Assembly: GCF_003011965.1 (NCBI RefSeq)
Contig: NZ_PXWG01000025.1
Location: forward strand, 1 to 64,000
Source: Streptosporangium nondiastaticum
Lineage (GTDB): Bacteria > Actinomycetota > Actinomycetes > Streptomycetales > Streptomycetaceae
Direction of reading: 5' to 3'
DNA length: 64,000 nucleotides
In this document: one piece after another, positions 24,987-33,491 of the stretch
Numbering within the stretch: position 1 is the first letter of the stretch
How the letters are laid out: every line of letters starts with the position of its first letter
The notes under the pieces: model-generated
Told to the model about the DNA's origin: nothing
The model's database searches: none
What the model saw: only the letters and a program-made list of their open reading frames with translations
Program-made: the position numbers and the translations under genes

Positions 24987-25517
24987 ATGCCGAGCCCCGA
25001 CGACGCCCGCGGCCGTCTGCGGCGGAACCTCGAGGAGGAAGGCGATGCCTACACCGGCGGCGAGAACCACCCGCTGGAGGCGTACGCCGGGGCGATGGGC
25101 GTCTACGTGGCGGGCATCGCGGCCCTCTCGGCGGCGGCCCGGCTCGCCCGCCGTCAGCTGCCGGACCCCTCTCCGTGGGACGTGGTGTTGTGCGCCGGAG
25201 CCACCCACCGGCTGTCCCGGCTGGTGGCCAAGGACCCGGTGACCAGCCCGCTGCGCGCCCCGTTCGCCCGCTACCGGGGCGTCGAGGGGCCCGCCGAGCT
25301 GGAGGAGGACGTCCGCGGAAGCGGCGCCCGCAAGGCCATCGGCGAGCTCCTGACCTGCCCTTTCTGCATGGGCATGTGGATCTCCACGGGGATCGCCGCC
25401 GGGCTGGTCTTCGCGCCCCGCGCGACGCGGCTCGCATCGGCCACGCTGACCGCGCTCGCCTGCTCCGACCTGCTGCACTTCGCGCGCGTGCGGATGCAGC
25501 AGAGCGCCGGGGAATAG
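24987..25517 (+). CDS. DUF1360 membrane protein
   Basis: 176 residues with two or three hydrophobic segments and the DUF1360 signature LLTCPFCMGMW near 125, preceded by HRLSRLVAKDPVTSPLRAPFARY. Function unknown; members occur in Bacillus spore-related and actinobacterial genes. ATG at 24987 has GAGAAGGGA upstream. It is followed 40 bp later by the iron-containing redox enzyme and may be cotranscribed with it. Confidence 0.8.
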   Translation: MPSPDDARGRLRRNLEEEGDAYTGGENHPLEAYAGAMGVYVAGIAALSAAARLARRQLPDPSPWDVVLCAGATHRLSRLVAKDPVTSPLRAPFARYRGVEGPAELEEDVRGSGARKAIGELLTCPFCMGMWISTGIAAGLVFAPRATRLASATLTALACSDLLHFARVRMQQSAGE

Positions 25518-25557
25518 GGGCCGGACACCTCCTGCGAATCCTGCGAAGGGACGTCCC

Positions 25558-26613
25558 ATGACCGACCCGTACCGGCCCGGGGCGCCGGAGGCGCCCGCGC
25601 GCGGCGGCGAGGGGCCCGGACGGGCCGGCGCGGCGGCGTGTCCGCCTCCCCGCGGCGAGCTCACCGCGGCGCTGACCGAGGCCCTCGCCCGGGAGCCGGG
25701 CCGCCGGCGGCTGCCCGGCCGGGTGCTCGCCGAGCGCGCCGACGCCTACGGAGACGACCTCCAGCTCGCCCTCCACCTCTGCTACGAGCTGCACTACCGG
25801 GGCTGGGAAGGCGTCGACGACGGCTGGGAGTGGGACCCCGGGCTGCTGGGCCTGCGCCAGGTGCTGGAGCGGCGCTTCCTGGACGCCCTGCGCGCGGACG
25901 CCCAGGGCGCCGGGGACGCCGGGCAGGCCCTGGAAGGGCTGGTCCGGAACCGGACGGACGGCCCGGACGTCCCGCGTTTCCTGCAGCACCAGGGCGAGTG
26001 GTGGCACATGCGCGAGTACGCCGTCCACCGTTCGCTCTACCAGCTCAAGGAGGCCGACCCCCACGCGTGGATGATCCCCCGGCTGACGGGCCGGGCCAAG
26101 GCCGCGTTCGTCACCGTCGAGTACGAGGAGTTCGGCGCCGGCCGTGCCGAGAGGGTGCACGCGGAGCTGTTCGCCGGCCTGATGCGCGATCTGGACCTGG
26201 AGGACGCCTACGGGCACTACGCGCACGCCGTCCCCGCCGTCACTCTCGCCACGGTCAACCTGATGTCGCTCCTGGGCCTGCACCGGGCCCGCCGGGGCGC
26301 GCTGGCCGGTCACTTCGCCGTCCTGGAGTGCACCTCGCCGCCCGGCTCCCGCCGGCTCGCCGAGACGCTGCGGCGGCTGGGCGCCGGAGCGGCGGCCATC
26401 GGCTTCTACACCGAGCACGTCGAGGCGGACGCCGTGCACGAGCAGCTCGTGCGCCACGAGTTCATCGGCGACCTCCTGGCCGGGGAACCCGCGCTGGCGC
26501 AGGACGTCGCCTTCGGCATCGCCGCCACCCTGTGGCTGGAGGGCCGCCTCACCGACCACCTGCTCGGGGCCTGGACGACGGGAAGGAGCTCGCTGCGCGC
26601 GCCACTGGGCTGA
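25558..26613 (+). CDS. Iron-containing redox enzyme family protein
   Basis: 351 residues of the haem-oxygenase-like diiron (HDO) superfamily. Helices carry the metal residue pattern: QHQGEWWHMREYAVHRSLYQLKEADPH, YEEFGAGRAERVHAELFAG, EHVEADAVHEQLVRHEF. HDO enzymes activate oxygen at a non-haem diiron centre; the substrate here is unknown. It converges on a CDGSH protein gene 46 bp away, a common actinobacterial pairing. Confidence 0.8.
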   Translation: MTDPYRPGAPEAPARGGEGPGRAGAAACPPPRGELTAALTEALAREPGRRRLPGRVLAERADAYGDDLQLALHLCYELHYRGWEGVDDGWEWDPGLLGLRQVLERRFLDALRADAQGAGDAGQALEGLVRNRTDGPDVPRFLQHQGEWWHMREYAVHRSLYQLKEADPHAWMIPRLTGRAKAAFVTVEYEEFGAGRAERVHAELFAGLMRDLDLEDAYGHYAHAVPAVTLATVNLMSLLGLHRARRGALAGHFAVLECTSPPGSRRLAETLRRLGAGAAAIGFYTEHVEADAVHEQLVRHEFIGDLLAGEPALAQDVAFGIAATLWLEGRLTDHLLGAWTTGRSSLRAPLG

Positions 26614-26659
26614 TCACAGCGGCTCGGTGGGAAGGCGCGGCGACCGCACGGTGCCCTGA

Positions 26660-26881
26660 TCACGGCCCGTCGCGCTCGGACGCCGGGCGGCGGTGACTGG
26701 TGTCGCACCACGGGAAGATCCGGCTGCGCCGGCACATGCACAGGGCGACCACCGGCCGGTCCGAGCGCACGACCGTGCCGTCCTCCATGACGACCTCGAC
26801 AGGCCCGTCGATCAGCATGGGCCCGCCGGGCTCCTGGCGGATCCGCGGGGCACGGGCCCCGGGCTCAGACGCGCTCGGCAC
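26660..26881 (-). CDS. CDGSH iron-sulfur domain protein
   Basis: 73 residues with C-M-C-R-R-S-x3-P-W-C-D-T-S-H, the 3Cys:1His [2Fe-2S] site of CDGSH (mitoNEET-like) proteins. GTG at 26881 overlaps the methyltransferase stop by 17 bases and has GGAGGAG about 13 bases upstream; an ATG (MLIDGPVEV) further in is an alternative. Likely electron or cluster carrier for the neighbouring diiron enzyme. Confidence 0.8.
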   Translation of the reverse strand: MPSASEPGARAPRIRQEPGGPMLIDGPVEVVMEDGTVVRSDRPVVALCMCRRSRIFPWCDTSHRRPASERDGP

Positions 26882-27518
26882 GGATCACCACCAGCTCCTC
26901 CTTCTCCTGACCGGGCGCCAGGAGCCCCCGGCGCAGGAGCCAGCCCGCGCGGGAGCGCGTCTCGGGTCCCAGGGGGACCAGAACACGGTCGGCCACCTCT
27001 GCCCGCAGCCCCGCGGCGGCCAGCAGCGCGAGGGTGGGCCGCACGCCGCACAGCGCCGAATGGACCAGGAGCAGGACGCCCGACGGCCGCAGTGCCGACG
27101 GCACCTCCGCGCACAGCCGGTCCAGCACCGTCCGGCCGTCCTCACCGCCGTCGGAGGCCCGCGCGATCCCCCGCGACGGGCGCGGGGCGGGGGGAGTGGG
27201 GACGTAGGGCGGATTGGCGACGACGAGGTCGAACCGCTCGCCGGCGACCGGGCACAGCAGGTCTCCGCGCACCGTCCGGATGCGGCATCCGGCCAGGAGC
27301 CCGTTGAGCCGCGCGGTGAGCACCGCCCGGCCGCACACGTCGACCGCCGTCACCTCGGCGGCTCCGTGCCGGGCCGCGGCGACGGCCAGGGCGCCGCTGC
27401 CGGTGCCGACGTCCAGCACCCGGGCGGCTGGGGGAAGCCTTTCGCGGCGCAGGGCAGCGGCCAGGAGAAGCGTGTCCTCCTGCGGTGGATACACGCCGGG
27501 GAGAACGACGCATCGCAT
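26865..27518 (-). CDS. HemK-like SAM-dependent methyltransferase
   Basis: 217 residues. SAM site VLDVGTGSGALAVAAA (~35), second loop VTAVDV, and the NPPY motif (VVANPPYVP, ~103) of N5-glutamine or N6-adenine methyltransferases. VYPPQEDTLLL at the N-terminus is typical of the HemK2/Mtq2-like subgroup. Its 3' end overlaps the CDGSH gene, so both are cotranscribed. It probably modifies a protein or small molecule; target unknown. Confidence 0.85.
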   Translation of the reverse strand: MRCVVLPGVYPPQEDTLLLAAALRRERLPPAARVLDVGTGSGALAVAAARHGAAEVTAVDVCGRAVLTARLNGLLAGCRIRTVRGDLLCPVAGERFDLVVANPPYVPTPPAPRPSRGIARASDGGEDGRTVLDRLCAEVPSALRPSGVLLLVHSALCGVRPTLALLAAAGLRAEVADRVLVPLGPETRSRAGWLLRRGLLAPGQEKEELVVIRAERV

Positions 27519-27609
27519 GCACCACGGGTGACCCCGAGCCCCGGTTTCAAACCGGGAGGCGCGCCGGGCAGGAGTGTCGGTACGGCGGACCACTCCGCGG
27601 CGGCACCCC

Positions 27610-28006
27610 GGGCCGGCGACCGCCGCGTCGCACGGCACCTGCTCGGAGCGGTCGAAGAAGGCGTCCCGGGGAAGCATCGCCTGTTCCAGCCTGAGCTCCG
27701 GCGGATCCGGCACTTCCACCGTCCGGGCCGGCCGCAGCGCCGCGGCGTTCCCCACGAGGTCGTGGAGGCGTCGAACGGGGTTTGCGTGGTGTGTTCGTCG
27801 TCGGCGTGGGTGAGCTGGGCGCTGATGCGCCGGTGGTCGCACACGTGGTCCAGCCGGCGGCAGACCTCGGCGAAGGAACGGGCGGAGGGCGGGTGCGCCA
27901 GGACCCGGGGATCGGTGCCCCGGGCCTGCTTGTGGCCCGGAGGGGTGAACGGGGTCTGTCCCTGCGCGTGGTACGCGGCGAGTGCTTCCAGTACGGGTGC
28001 GCGCAT
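27610..28006 (-). pseudogene. Orn/Lys/Arg decarboxylase, decayed
   Basis: Pieces of a fold-type I PLP decarboxylase lie on the minus strand. The N-terminal part MRAPVLEALAAYHAQ...TPFTPPGHKQARGTD is followed at once by C-terminal family sequence (DHRRISAQLTHADDEHTT), so the central PLP domain of roughly 300 residues is deleted. Near 27770-27790 the frame shifts, after which RLHDLVGNAAA and DPPELRLEQAMLPRDAFFD continue in another frame and stop. Clearly non-functional. Confidence 0.75.
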
Positions 28007-28185
28007 GTGGTCCGTAGAAGAACTCCTTGCCCGCGTCCGGGAGAGACAGACGCGCGCCCGTTCGGAGTACGCATGGCGGGCGCCGGGGCCGGGCAGGTGC
28101 CAGCGTGGCCGGAGAGGCCGGCCCCGACCCCGTCCGCACGCCCGATCCCCCTCACCACAGGCGACCGACCCCCGAGGCGGCAATC

Positions 28186-28902
28186 ATGACCGCGTACGAC
28201 GACATGACCAGCGCCGCGGACTCCCCGCGCCCCCGCGCGGCGGTCTTCGACGTGGACGGCACGCTCGTGGACACCAACTACCTGCACGCGGTCTGCTGGT
28301 GGGAGGCGTTTCACCAGGCGGGCCACCGCGTGGCCATGACGGACATCCACCACACCGTCGGCATGGGTTCCGGCCGGCTCCTCGACCGGCTGCTCGGAGA
28401 GGACCGGGACCACGACGGCGACGAGTCGCTCAATGCGGCGCACAAGTCCCTCTACGCCACCTGGTTCGACCGCCTGCCGGTGCTCGACGGGGCGGCCGCG
28501 CTGCTGCGTGCCCTCGCGGACCGGGACTGGCGGATCGTGCTGGCCACCTCCGCCCAGGGCTCGGAACTCGCGGCGCTGCGGCGCGCGATCGGAGCCGACG
28601 ACGCGATCCTCGGGGCCACCAGCGCCGACGACGTGGACGCGAGCAAGCCCGCCCCGGAGCCGGTGGAGCAGGCGCTCCGGGAGGCGGACGTGCCCCCGGC
28701 GCGGGCCCTCTTCGTCGGGGACACCGTCTGGGACGTCGAAGCGGCCCGCAAGGCCGGGGTCGGCTGCGTCGCGCTCCTGTCCGGGGGCATCGGCCGCGCG
28801 GAACTGGAGGAGGCGGGAGCGATCGCCGTCTACCGCGACCCCGCCGCGCTCCTCGCGGGCCTGGACGACAGCCCGTTCGCCCGCATGGAGCGCGCGGGGT
28901 GA
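28186..28902 (+). CDS. HAD-superfamily phosphatase
   Basis: 238 residues, HAD subfamily IA: motif I FDVDGTLVDTNYLH, motif II LATSAQ, motif III lysine DASKPAPEP, motif IV FVGDTVWDVEAARKAG. A helical cap lies between motifs I and II. Likely a phosphoglycolate- or sugar-phosphatase-like enzyme; substrate not readable. ATG at 28186 with GAGGCGG upstream. In the gap 5' of it the decarboxylase pseudogene diverges. Confidence 0.9.
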   Translation: MTAYDDMTSAADSPRPRAAVFDVDGTLVDTNYLHAVCWWEAFHQAGHRVAMTDIHHTVGMGSGRLLDRLLGEDRDHDGDESLNAAHKSLYATWFDRLPVLDGAAALLRALADRDWRIVLATSAQGSELAALRRAIGADDAILGATSADDVDASKPAPEPVEQALREADVPPARALFVGDTVWDVEAARKAGVGCVALLSGGIGRAELEEAGAIAVYRDPAALLAGLDDSPFARMERAG

Positions 28903-28928
28903 AGTGGTGGTCCGCCTCGACGACCGGA

Positions 28929-29297
28929 TCAGGAGACGCGCTTGAGGGTCCAGGCGTTGTTGTTGAAGCCGGAGTTCGGGAAGGCGACGCACGAGCCGCT
29001 GTAGTACGAGCTGGTCTGGACCCAGCCGGTCGGGTAGAACGCGGACCCGCAGGCCTGGACGACGGTGCCTATGGGCAGGCCGGTGAGCTGCTTGATCTGC
29101 TTGATGTTCGGGGCGAAGTTCTGGCCGCCGCAGGTGTTGCTGTAGCCCCAGCTGACGTCGACGTAGCCCACCGGGGTGGCGGTGCTGGCGCAGGTGGTGG
29201 TCACGTCACCGGGTGCCGCCTGGGCGGGCGCGGCGGTGAGGGCGAACATCGCGGCAGCACCGGCGACAGCGATCACGGTGGTACGCAAACGAGACAT
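28929..29297 (-). CDS. Small secreted protein, unknown function
   Basis: 122 residues: Sec signal (RTTVIAVAGAAAMFALTAAPAQA, cut near 27) and a mature domain with four Cys (TTTCAS, NTCGGQ, QACGSA, GSCVAF) and GTVVQACGSAFYPTGWVQTSS. Aromatic and Gly/Asn-rich, so a compact disulfide-bonded extracellular protein. No family recognised. ATG at 29297 has GAGG about eight bases upstream. Confidence 0.7.
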   Translation of the reverse strand: MSRLRTTVIAVAGAAAMFALTAAPAQAAPGDVTTTCASTATPVGYVDVSWGYSNTCGGQNFAPNIKQIKQLTGLPIGTVVQACGSAFYPTGWVQTSSYYSGSCVAFPNSGFNNNAWTLKRVS

Positions 29298-29609
29298 GGG
29301 AGGCTCCTCGGCCGGGAAAACGATCAACGCGGAATGACATCCCGTTTCTACGGCCTGGCCAGGAACCCGCAACAGCTGGTTTCCCGCCTGCAAGATCAGG
29401 CCATTGCCTCGAAACGCACGATCGTCGCTCGACCCCCGGTCGGCTGAGGCCGACCTCGTCTCGGCGTGCAATCCGCTCGATCTCCGGGTACAGCCGACAA
29501 TCAGCGCAACCAGCGATGAACCCCTCTTGAACGCCCTTACCAATCCTGTGCGTCAACCTCAACTGATGTTCCTGGAATTGGCTGGTTATGATCGGCACTC
29601 ACTCCGAAA
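29298..29609. other. Intergenic region before the conservon
   Basis: About 310 bases with lower GC than the flanks, containing divergent promoters for the small secreted protein and the conservon. A TATGAT at 29587-29592 could be a -10 for the conservon, but no matching -35 is convincing. No gene seen. Confidence 0.4.
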
Positions 29610-29636
29610 ATGACCGGCTGTGTTGTACGAGGACTG

Positions 29637-32039
29637 ATGACTCCCACAGGATCCGAAGGCCCGGGCGAGCCGGTACGAAGAAGCCGACGACGGCCCGTGC
29701 GCCTGCGTACCTTGCTCGTCTGGCTCGCGGTGGTGCCCACGGTGGCGATGGGCGTCCAGGTCCTCATCAGCTCCGACCGGTCGGTGCAGGAGTCCCGGCA
29801 CCTGCGCAAGGACGTGGCGGCCGGCCGGCAGACCGGCGTGCCCCTCTACCAGTTGATGACCGCACTGCAGGCAGAGCGCGCGATCACCGCCGCGTGGTGG
29901 TCGGGCATGCCCGTGTCCGGGGCCGAGCTGCGCGGCCGCCGGGCCGGCACCGACCGGGCCGTGGACGTGTTCCTGAAGTCGTCGGACCCGGATCAGCTCC
30001 ATTCCGACCGGGCGAAGGACCGCCTCCGCGACGTCGCGCGGCGACTGACCGAACTGGGCGCCCAGCGCGAGCGCACCGACGCACGCCACGGCAGCCCCGA
30101 TGACACCGTCGACTTCTACACCGACGTGATCAGCGGAACGGTCCGCTGCTACGGAGAGTTCAACCACGTCGACGACGGAGGGCTCACGCAGGAGGCGACA
30201 TCGCTCGTGGCCCTGCTCTCGGCGGCGGAAGTGGTGGCTCGCGAGGACGCCATCCTCGCGCTGGCGGGCCCCTCCGGAAAGCTGACCACCGCCAGGTTCC
30301 GCGAATTCGTCGAAGCCGTGGGCGCGAGCGACTACCTGTACGACACGGTCGCCCTCGACCTGCCTCTCGACGACCAGGACGCCCTCCAGCGGATCCTCAC
30401 TTCGAACGCCTGGCAGACCAAGTCCCGCATCGAGAACGCGATCGCCTCCGAGCACCGGGACGTCTCCTCCGACGTCGTGCTGCCGCCGGACGTCAGGGAA
30501 TGGCGAGCGGCCTACACCACCTTCTCCGCCCAGTTGAACACCCTCGACGAGAGCGAGCTGCAGGAGCTGCTCGACCACTCCGACGACCGGGCCGCGCAGC
30601 TGGAGGACCAGGTCGTCCTGCTGGTGGCCGCGGGCGGTGCCGCGCTCCTGCTGGTCGTCGCCGTCGTGGTCTTCACCACGCGTTCGGTCCTGCGCCGCCT
30701 GCGTTCCCTTCACGACCGCACGGTGACGGTCGCCGAGGAGACCCTGCCGGACGTCGTGGACCGCCTCCAACGCGGAGAGGCCGTCGACGCCGGCGCACTG
30801 CCGCGGCCGGAGGGCGAACAGGACGAGGTCGGACGGATCAGCGACGCCTTCGCCCAAGTCGTCGCCGTATCCGTCGAGGGACACCAGAAGCTCGCCGACG
30901 AGCGGCAGGGCTTCAGCGCGTTCGCCTCCGGCATCGCCGCACGGACCGGAAACCTCGTCAGCCGGCAGCTCGCCCTCACCGAGCACATCCAGGACGCCTA
31001 CGGCCAGGACGAGGCGCTCCTCGCCGACCTCATGAGGTCCGATCAGCTCACGGTGGGCATGCGGAGGCAGATCGAGAACCTGCTCATCCTGGCGGGCGGC
31101 GAGGTCCCCGACCCGCACATGGAACCCATGCGCATCGCCGACCTGCTGCGCGAGGCGGCCGCCGAGGTGGAGGACTTCCGGCGCATCGACCGGCACGCCA
31201 TGGACGAGACCAGTGTGGAGGCCGGCGTGATCAGCCAGCTCAGCCACCTCCTGGCGGAGCTGCTGGACAACGCCACGCGCTTCTCCCCACCGACGGCGAG
31301 GGTCGCCATCCGCTCCGAACTGGTCGGCGACGGCCTCTGCATCGAGATCGAGGACCGTGGCCCGCGGGTGACCGCCGAGCGGTACGAGGAGATGAACGGC
31401 CGGCTCCACTCGGCCCCGCCGTACTCCGTACTGGCCAGCAACGCGCACCGGCTCGGCCTCTTCGTGGTCGGCCACCTCGCCGACCAGCTCGGGGCGACGG
31501 TCACGCTGCGCCGGTCGGCGTTCGGCGGCACGTCCGCCGTCGTGATCGTCCCGAGCGACCACCTGGTGCCGGCCCGGGAGGACACCGCGGCCTCCGGGCC
31601 GGCGAAGGAGCCCGCGCCCGTGCCCCGGCCCGCCCCGCCCGCACCCCCTGCACTGCCCGCACAGCCTGCCGAGGAAGGGTGGCCGAAGCTCGTCGTGCGG
31701 CAGAAGACCGTTGATCCGGAGGGCGACGACCCCGCTCCCGGCACGCCGGGACTGCCGCGCCGCCTGCGGAAGGAGCAGGTGCGGCAGGCCGGGAAGGGCC
31801 TCGCCCGCGCAACGGCGCCGGAGACGCCGCCCCGGCCCGGCTCCGGGGACGCCCCCGACCGGCCCGCTCTCCCCGAGCGCGTCCCCCAGACCCACATCGC
31901 CCAGCGGCTCCGCGAGCCGCGTGCGGCCGAACCGGCCGGCCGGGACGCGGCCACGCCCGAAGAGGTGGCCGACGCCTGGGCGGACTACGAAGACAGCACC
32001 AGGCAAGTGGAACTCGAGCTCCGACAGGACCAGCCATGA
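29637..32039 (+). CDS. cvnA: Conservon protein CvnA, nitrate/nitrite-sensing-type histidine kinase
   Basis: 800 residues. A transmembrane helix (~25-45), an extracellular NIT-type helical sensor (~50-320), a second helix (VVLLVAAGGAALLLVVAVVVF begins it), a HAMP-like linker and a C-terminal ATPase domain with the N box AELLDNATRFSPP and EIEDRGPRV. The last ~250 residues are Pro/Ala-rich and disordered. CvnA works with CvnB-D as a membrane-associated G-protein-like switch. ATG at 29637 with CGAGGA just upstream; another ATG nine codons earlier. Ends ATGA into cvnB. Confidence 0.85.
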   Translation: MTPTGSEGPGEPVRRSRRRPVRLRTLLVWLAVVPTVAMGVQVLISSDRSVQESRHLRKDVAAGRQTGVPLYQLMTALQAERAITAAWWSGMPVSGAELRGRRAGTDRAVDVFLKSSDPDQLHSDRAKDRLRDVARRLTELGAQRERTDARHGSPDDTVDFYTDVISGTVRCYGEFNHVDDGGLTQEATSLVALLSAAEVVAREDAILALAGPSGKLTTARFREFVEAVGASDYLYDTVALDLPLDDQDALQRILTSNAWQTKSRIENAIASEHRDVSSDVVLPPDVREWRAAYTTFSAQLNTLDESELQELLDHSDDRAAQLEDQVVLLVAAGGAALLLVVAVVVFTTRSVLRRLRSLHDRTVTVAEETLPDVVDRLQRGEAVDAGALPRPEGEQDEVGRISDAFAQVVAVSVEGHQKLADERQGFSAFASGIAARTGNLVSRQLALTEHIQDAYGQDEALLADLMRSDQLTVGMRRQIENLLILAGGEVPDPHMEPMRIADLLREAAAEVEDFRRIDRHAMDETSVEAGVISQLSHLLAELLDNATRFSPPTARVAIRSELVGDGLCIEIEDRGPRVTAERYEEMNGRLHSAPPYSVLASNAHRLGLFVVGHLADQLGATVTLRRSAFGGTSAVVIVPSDHLVPAREDTAASGPAKEPAPVPRPAPPAPPALPAQPAEEGWPKLVVRQKTVDPEGDDPAPGTPGLPRRLRKEQVRQAGKGLARATAPETPPRPGSGDAPDRPALPERVPQTHIAQRLREPRAAEPAGRDAATPEEVADAWADYEDSTRQVELELRQDQP

Positions 32040-32443
32040 CGACGACACAGAACGATGCGATCTACAGCATCCTGGACAACAACCTGAGCAGGATCGCGGG
32101 GATCCAGGGAGCCGTGCTCCTCGCCAACGACGGGATCAAGCTCAGCGCCTACATGCTGGAACGGGACCAGGCCGAACGGGTGGCCGCGGCAGCCTCCGGC
32201 ATCGCGTCCACCATGAAGGCCATCTCGCGGGAGATCGACGGGGGCGGAGTGATCCGCCAGCTCGTCGAGATGGACGACCGGTACCTGTGCATCGTCGGAT
32301 GCGGATCGGGCAGCACGCTGATCGTGGTGGCCTCCCGCAAGGCACGGCTCGGGGAACTGGGCGGCGAGACGGTCCGCGCCGCGCAGGCGCTCGGCGAGTG
32401 GCTGGACACCCCCGAACGCTCACAGGCGCCCGCCTCGTCATGA
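32036..32443 (+). CDS. cvnB: Conservon protein CvnB, roadblock/LC7 domain
   Basis: 135 residues of the roadblock/LC7 (MglB-like) fold: LSRIAGIQGAVLLANDGIKLS and DDRYLCIVGCGSGSTLIVVAS. In other systems such proteins act as GTPase-activating or scaffold partners for the small GTPase. Overlaps cvnA and cvnC by four bases each (ATGA), so expression is tightly coupled. Confidence 0.9.
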   Translation: MTTTQNDAIYSILDNNLSRIAGIQGAVLLANDGIKLSAYMLERDQAERVAAAASGIASTMKAISREIDGGGVIRQLVEMDDRYLCIVGCGSGSTLIVVASRKARLGELGGETVRAAQALGEWLDTPERSQAPASS

Positions 32444-32808
32444 CGGCCGACCCCCAGCCCGGACGGCGCCGCCGGACGCGGCTGTACGCCCTCACCGACG
32501 GGCGTACGGCCGCGTCCCGGCATGGTCTGACGATGGACACCGTGATCACAGCGGCCGCCGGACCCGGCCACGGTCACGGCAGCCTGCCCACGGAGTGGCA
32601 GGAGATCCTCAGCATGTGCCCGTCGCCGAACGGACGGGCGGTCGCCGAGATCGCCGCCCGGATGCGGATGCGTCTGACGCCCATGGTGGTCCTGCTCGGC
32701 GAGCTGCTGGAGCGCGGCCTGATCCGCCACCGGCCGCCGCTGGACGCCTCCGAGACCTCCAACGTCCACCTGCTCATGAAAATCAGGGACAACCTTGCCC
32801 GCCTATGA
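32440..32808 (+). CDS. cvnC: Conservon protein CvnC, DUF742
   Basis: 122 residues, DUF742: RRRTRLYALTDGRT at the start, then a winged-helix-like part (RAVAEIAARMRMRLTPMVVLLGELLERGLI). Role in the conservon is not fully known. Overlaps the GTPase gene by 14 bases. Confidence 0.9.
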   Translation: MTADPQPGRRRRTRLYALTDGRTAASRHGLTMDTVITAAAGPGHGHGSLPTEWQEILSMCPSPNGRAVAEIAARMRMRLTPMVVLLGELLERGLIRHRPPLDASETSNVHLLMKIRDNLARL

Positions 32809-33391
32809 CACCGCCGCAGCCGCACCGGAAGCGTCCCCCGTCAAGATCCTCATAGCCGGGGGCTTCGGAGTCGGCAAGACGACCCTGGTCGAAGCGGTCT
32901 CCGAGATCGACCCGCTGCGCACCGAGGAGCGGCTGACGTCCGCGGGCGTGGGGGTCGACGACCTCGACGGCATCGAGAGCAAGACCGCGACCACGGTCGC
33001 GATGGACTTCGGCCGCATCACCCTCACCGACGCCGGAGTGGTCCTGTACCTCTTCGGCACACCGGGCCAGGAACGCTTCTGGTTCATGTGGGACGACCTG
33101 CTGAACGGGGCGCTCGGGGCGATCGTCCTGGTCGACACCCGCAGGCTGGACCGCAGCTTCGCCGCCGTCGACTTCTTCGAGAACCGCGGACTGCCGTTCA
33201 TCGTCGGCGCGAACTGCTTCAACGGAGAGCAGCCGTACACCACCGAGGAGATCAAGGCGGCCCTGCACCTGAGGGACCCGGACACCCCCGTCCTCCTCCT
33301 CGACGCCCGTTCCCGGGAGGACGTCCGCGGCTGCCTGCTCTCGCTGCTGGACCGGCTCATCACCCGGGCACGCGTCACCGCGCCCGCCTGA
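32795..33391 (+). CDS. cvnD: Conservon protein CvnD, small GTPase
   Basis: 198 residues, Ras-like/MglA-type GTPase. P-loop GGFGVGKTTL, switch II FGTPGQERF, and an atypical G4 (GANCF instead of NKxD), as is usual for CvnD. The only upstream in-frame start is the TTG at 32795 inside cvnC. Conservons often continue with a cytochrome P450 (cvnE); here the next gene is MTHFR-like. Confidence 0.9.
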   Translation: MPAYDTAAAAPEASPVKILIAGGFGVGKTTLVEAVSEIDPLRTEERLTSAGVGVDDLDGIESKTATTVAMDFGRITLTDAGVVLYLFGTPGQERFWFMWDDLLNGALGAIVLVDTRRLDRSFAAVDFFENRGLPFIVGANCFNGEQPYTTEEIKAALHLRDPDTPVLLLDARSREDVRGCLLSLLDRLITRARVTAPA

Positions 33392-33491
33392 CCGCGGACG
33401 GCGAGGCGCCGGGGAACCGGCCGGAGGCCGGCGCGGCCGGGGGCTCGTCTACCCTCGTGCAGTCGGGTCGTCCCACGCCTTACGGAGCACG

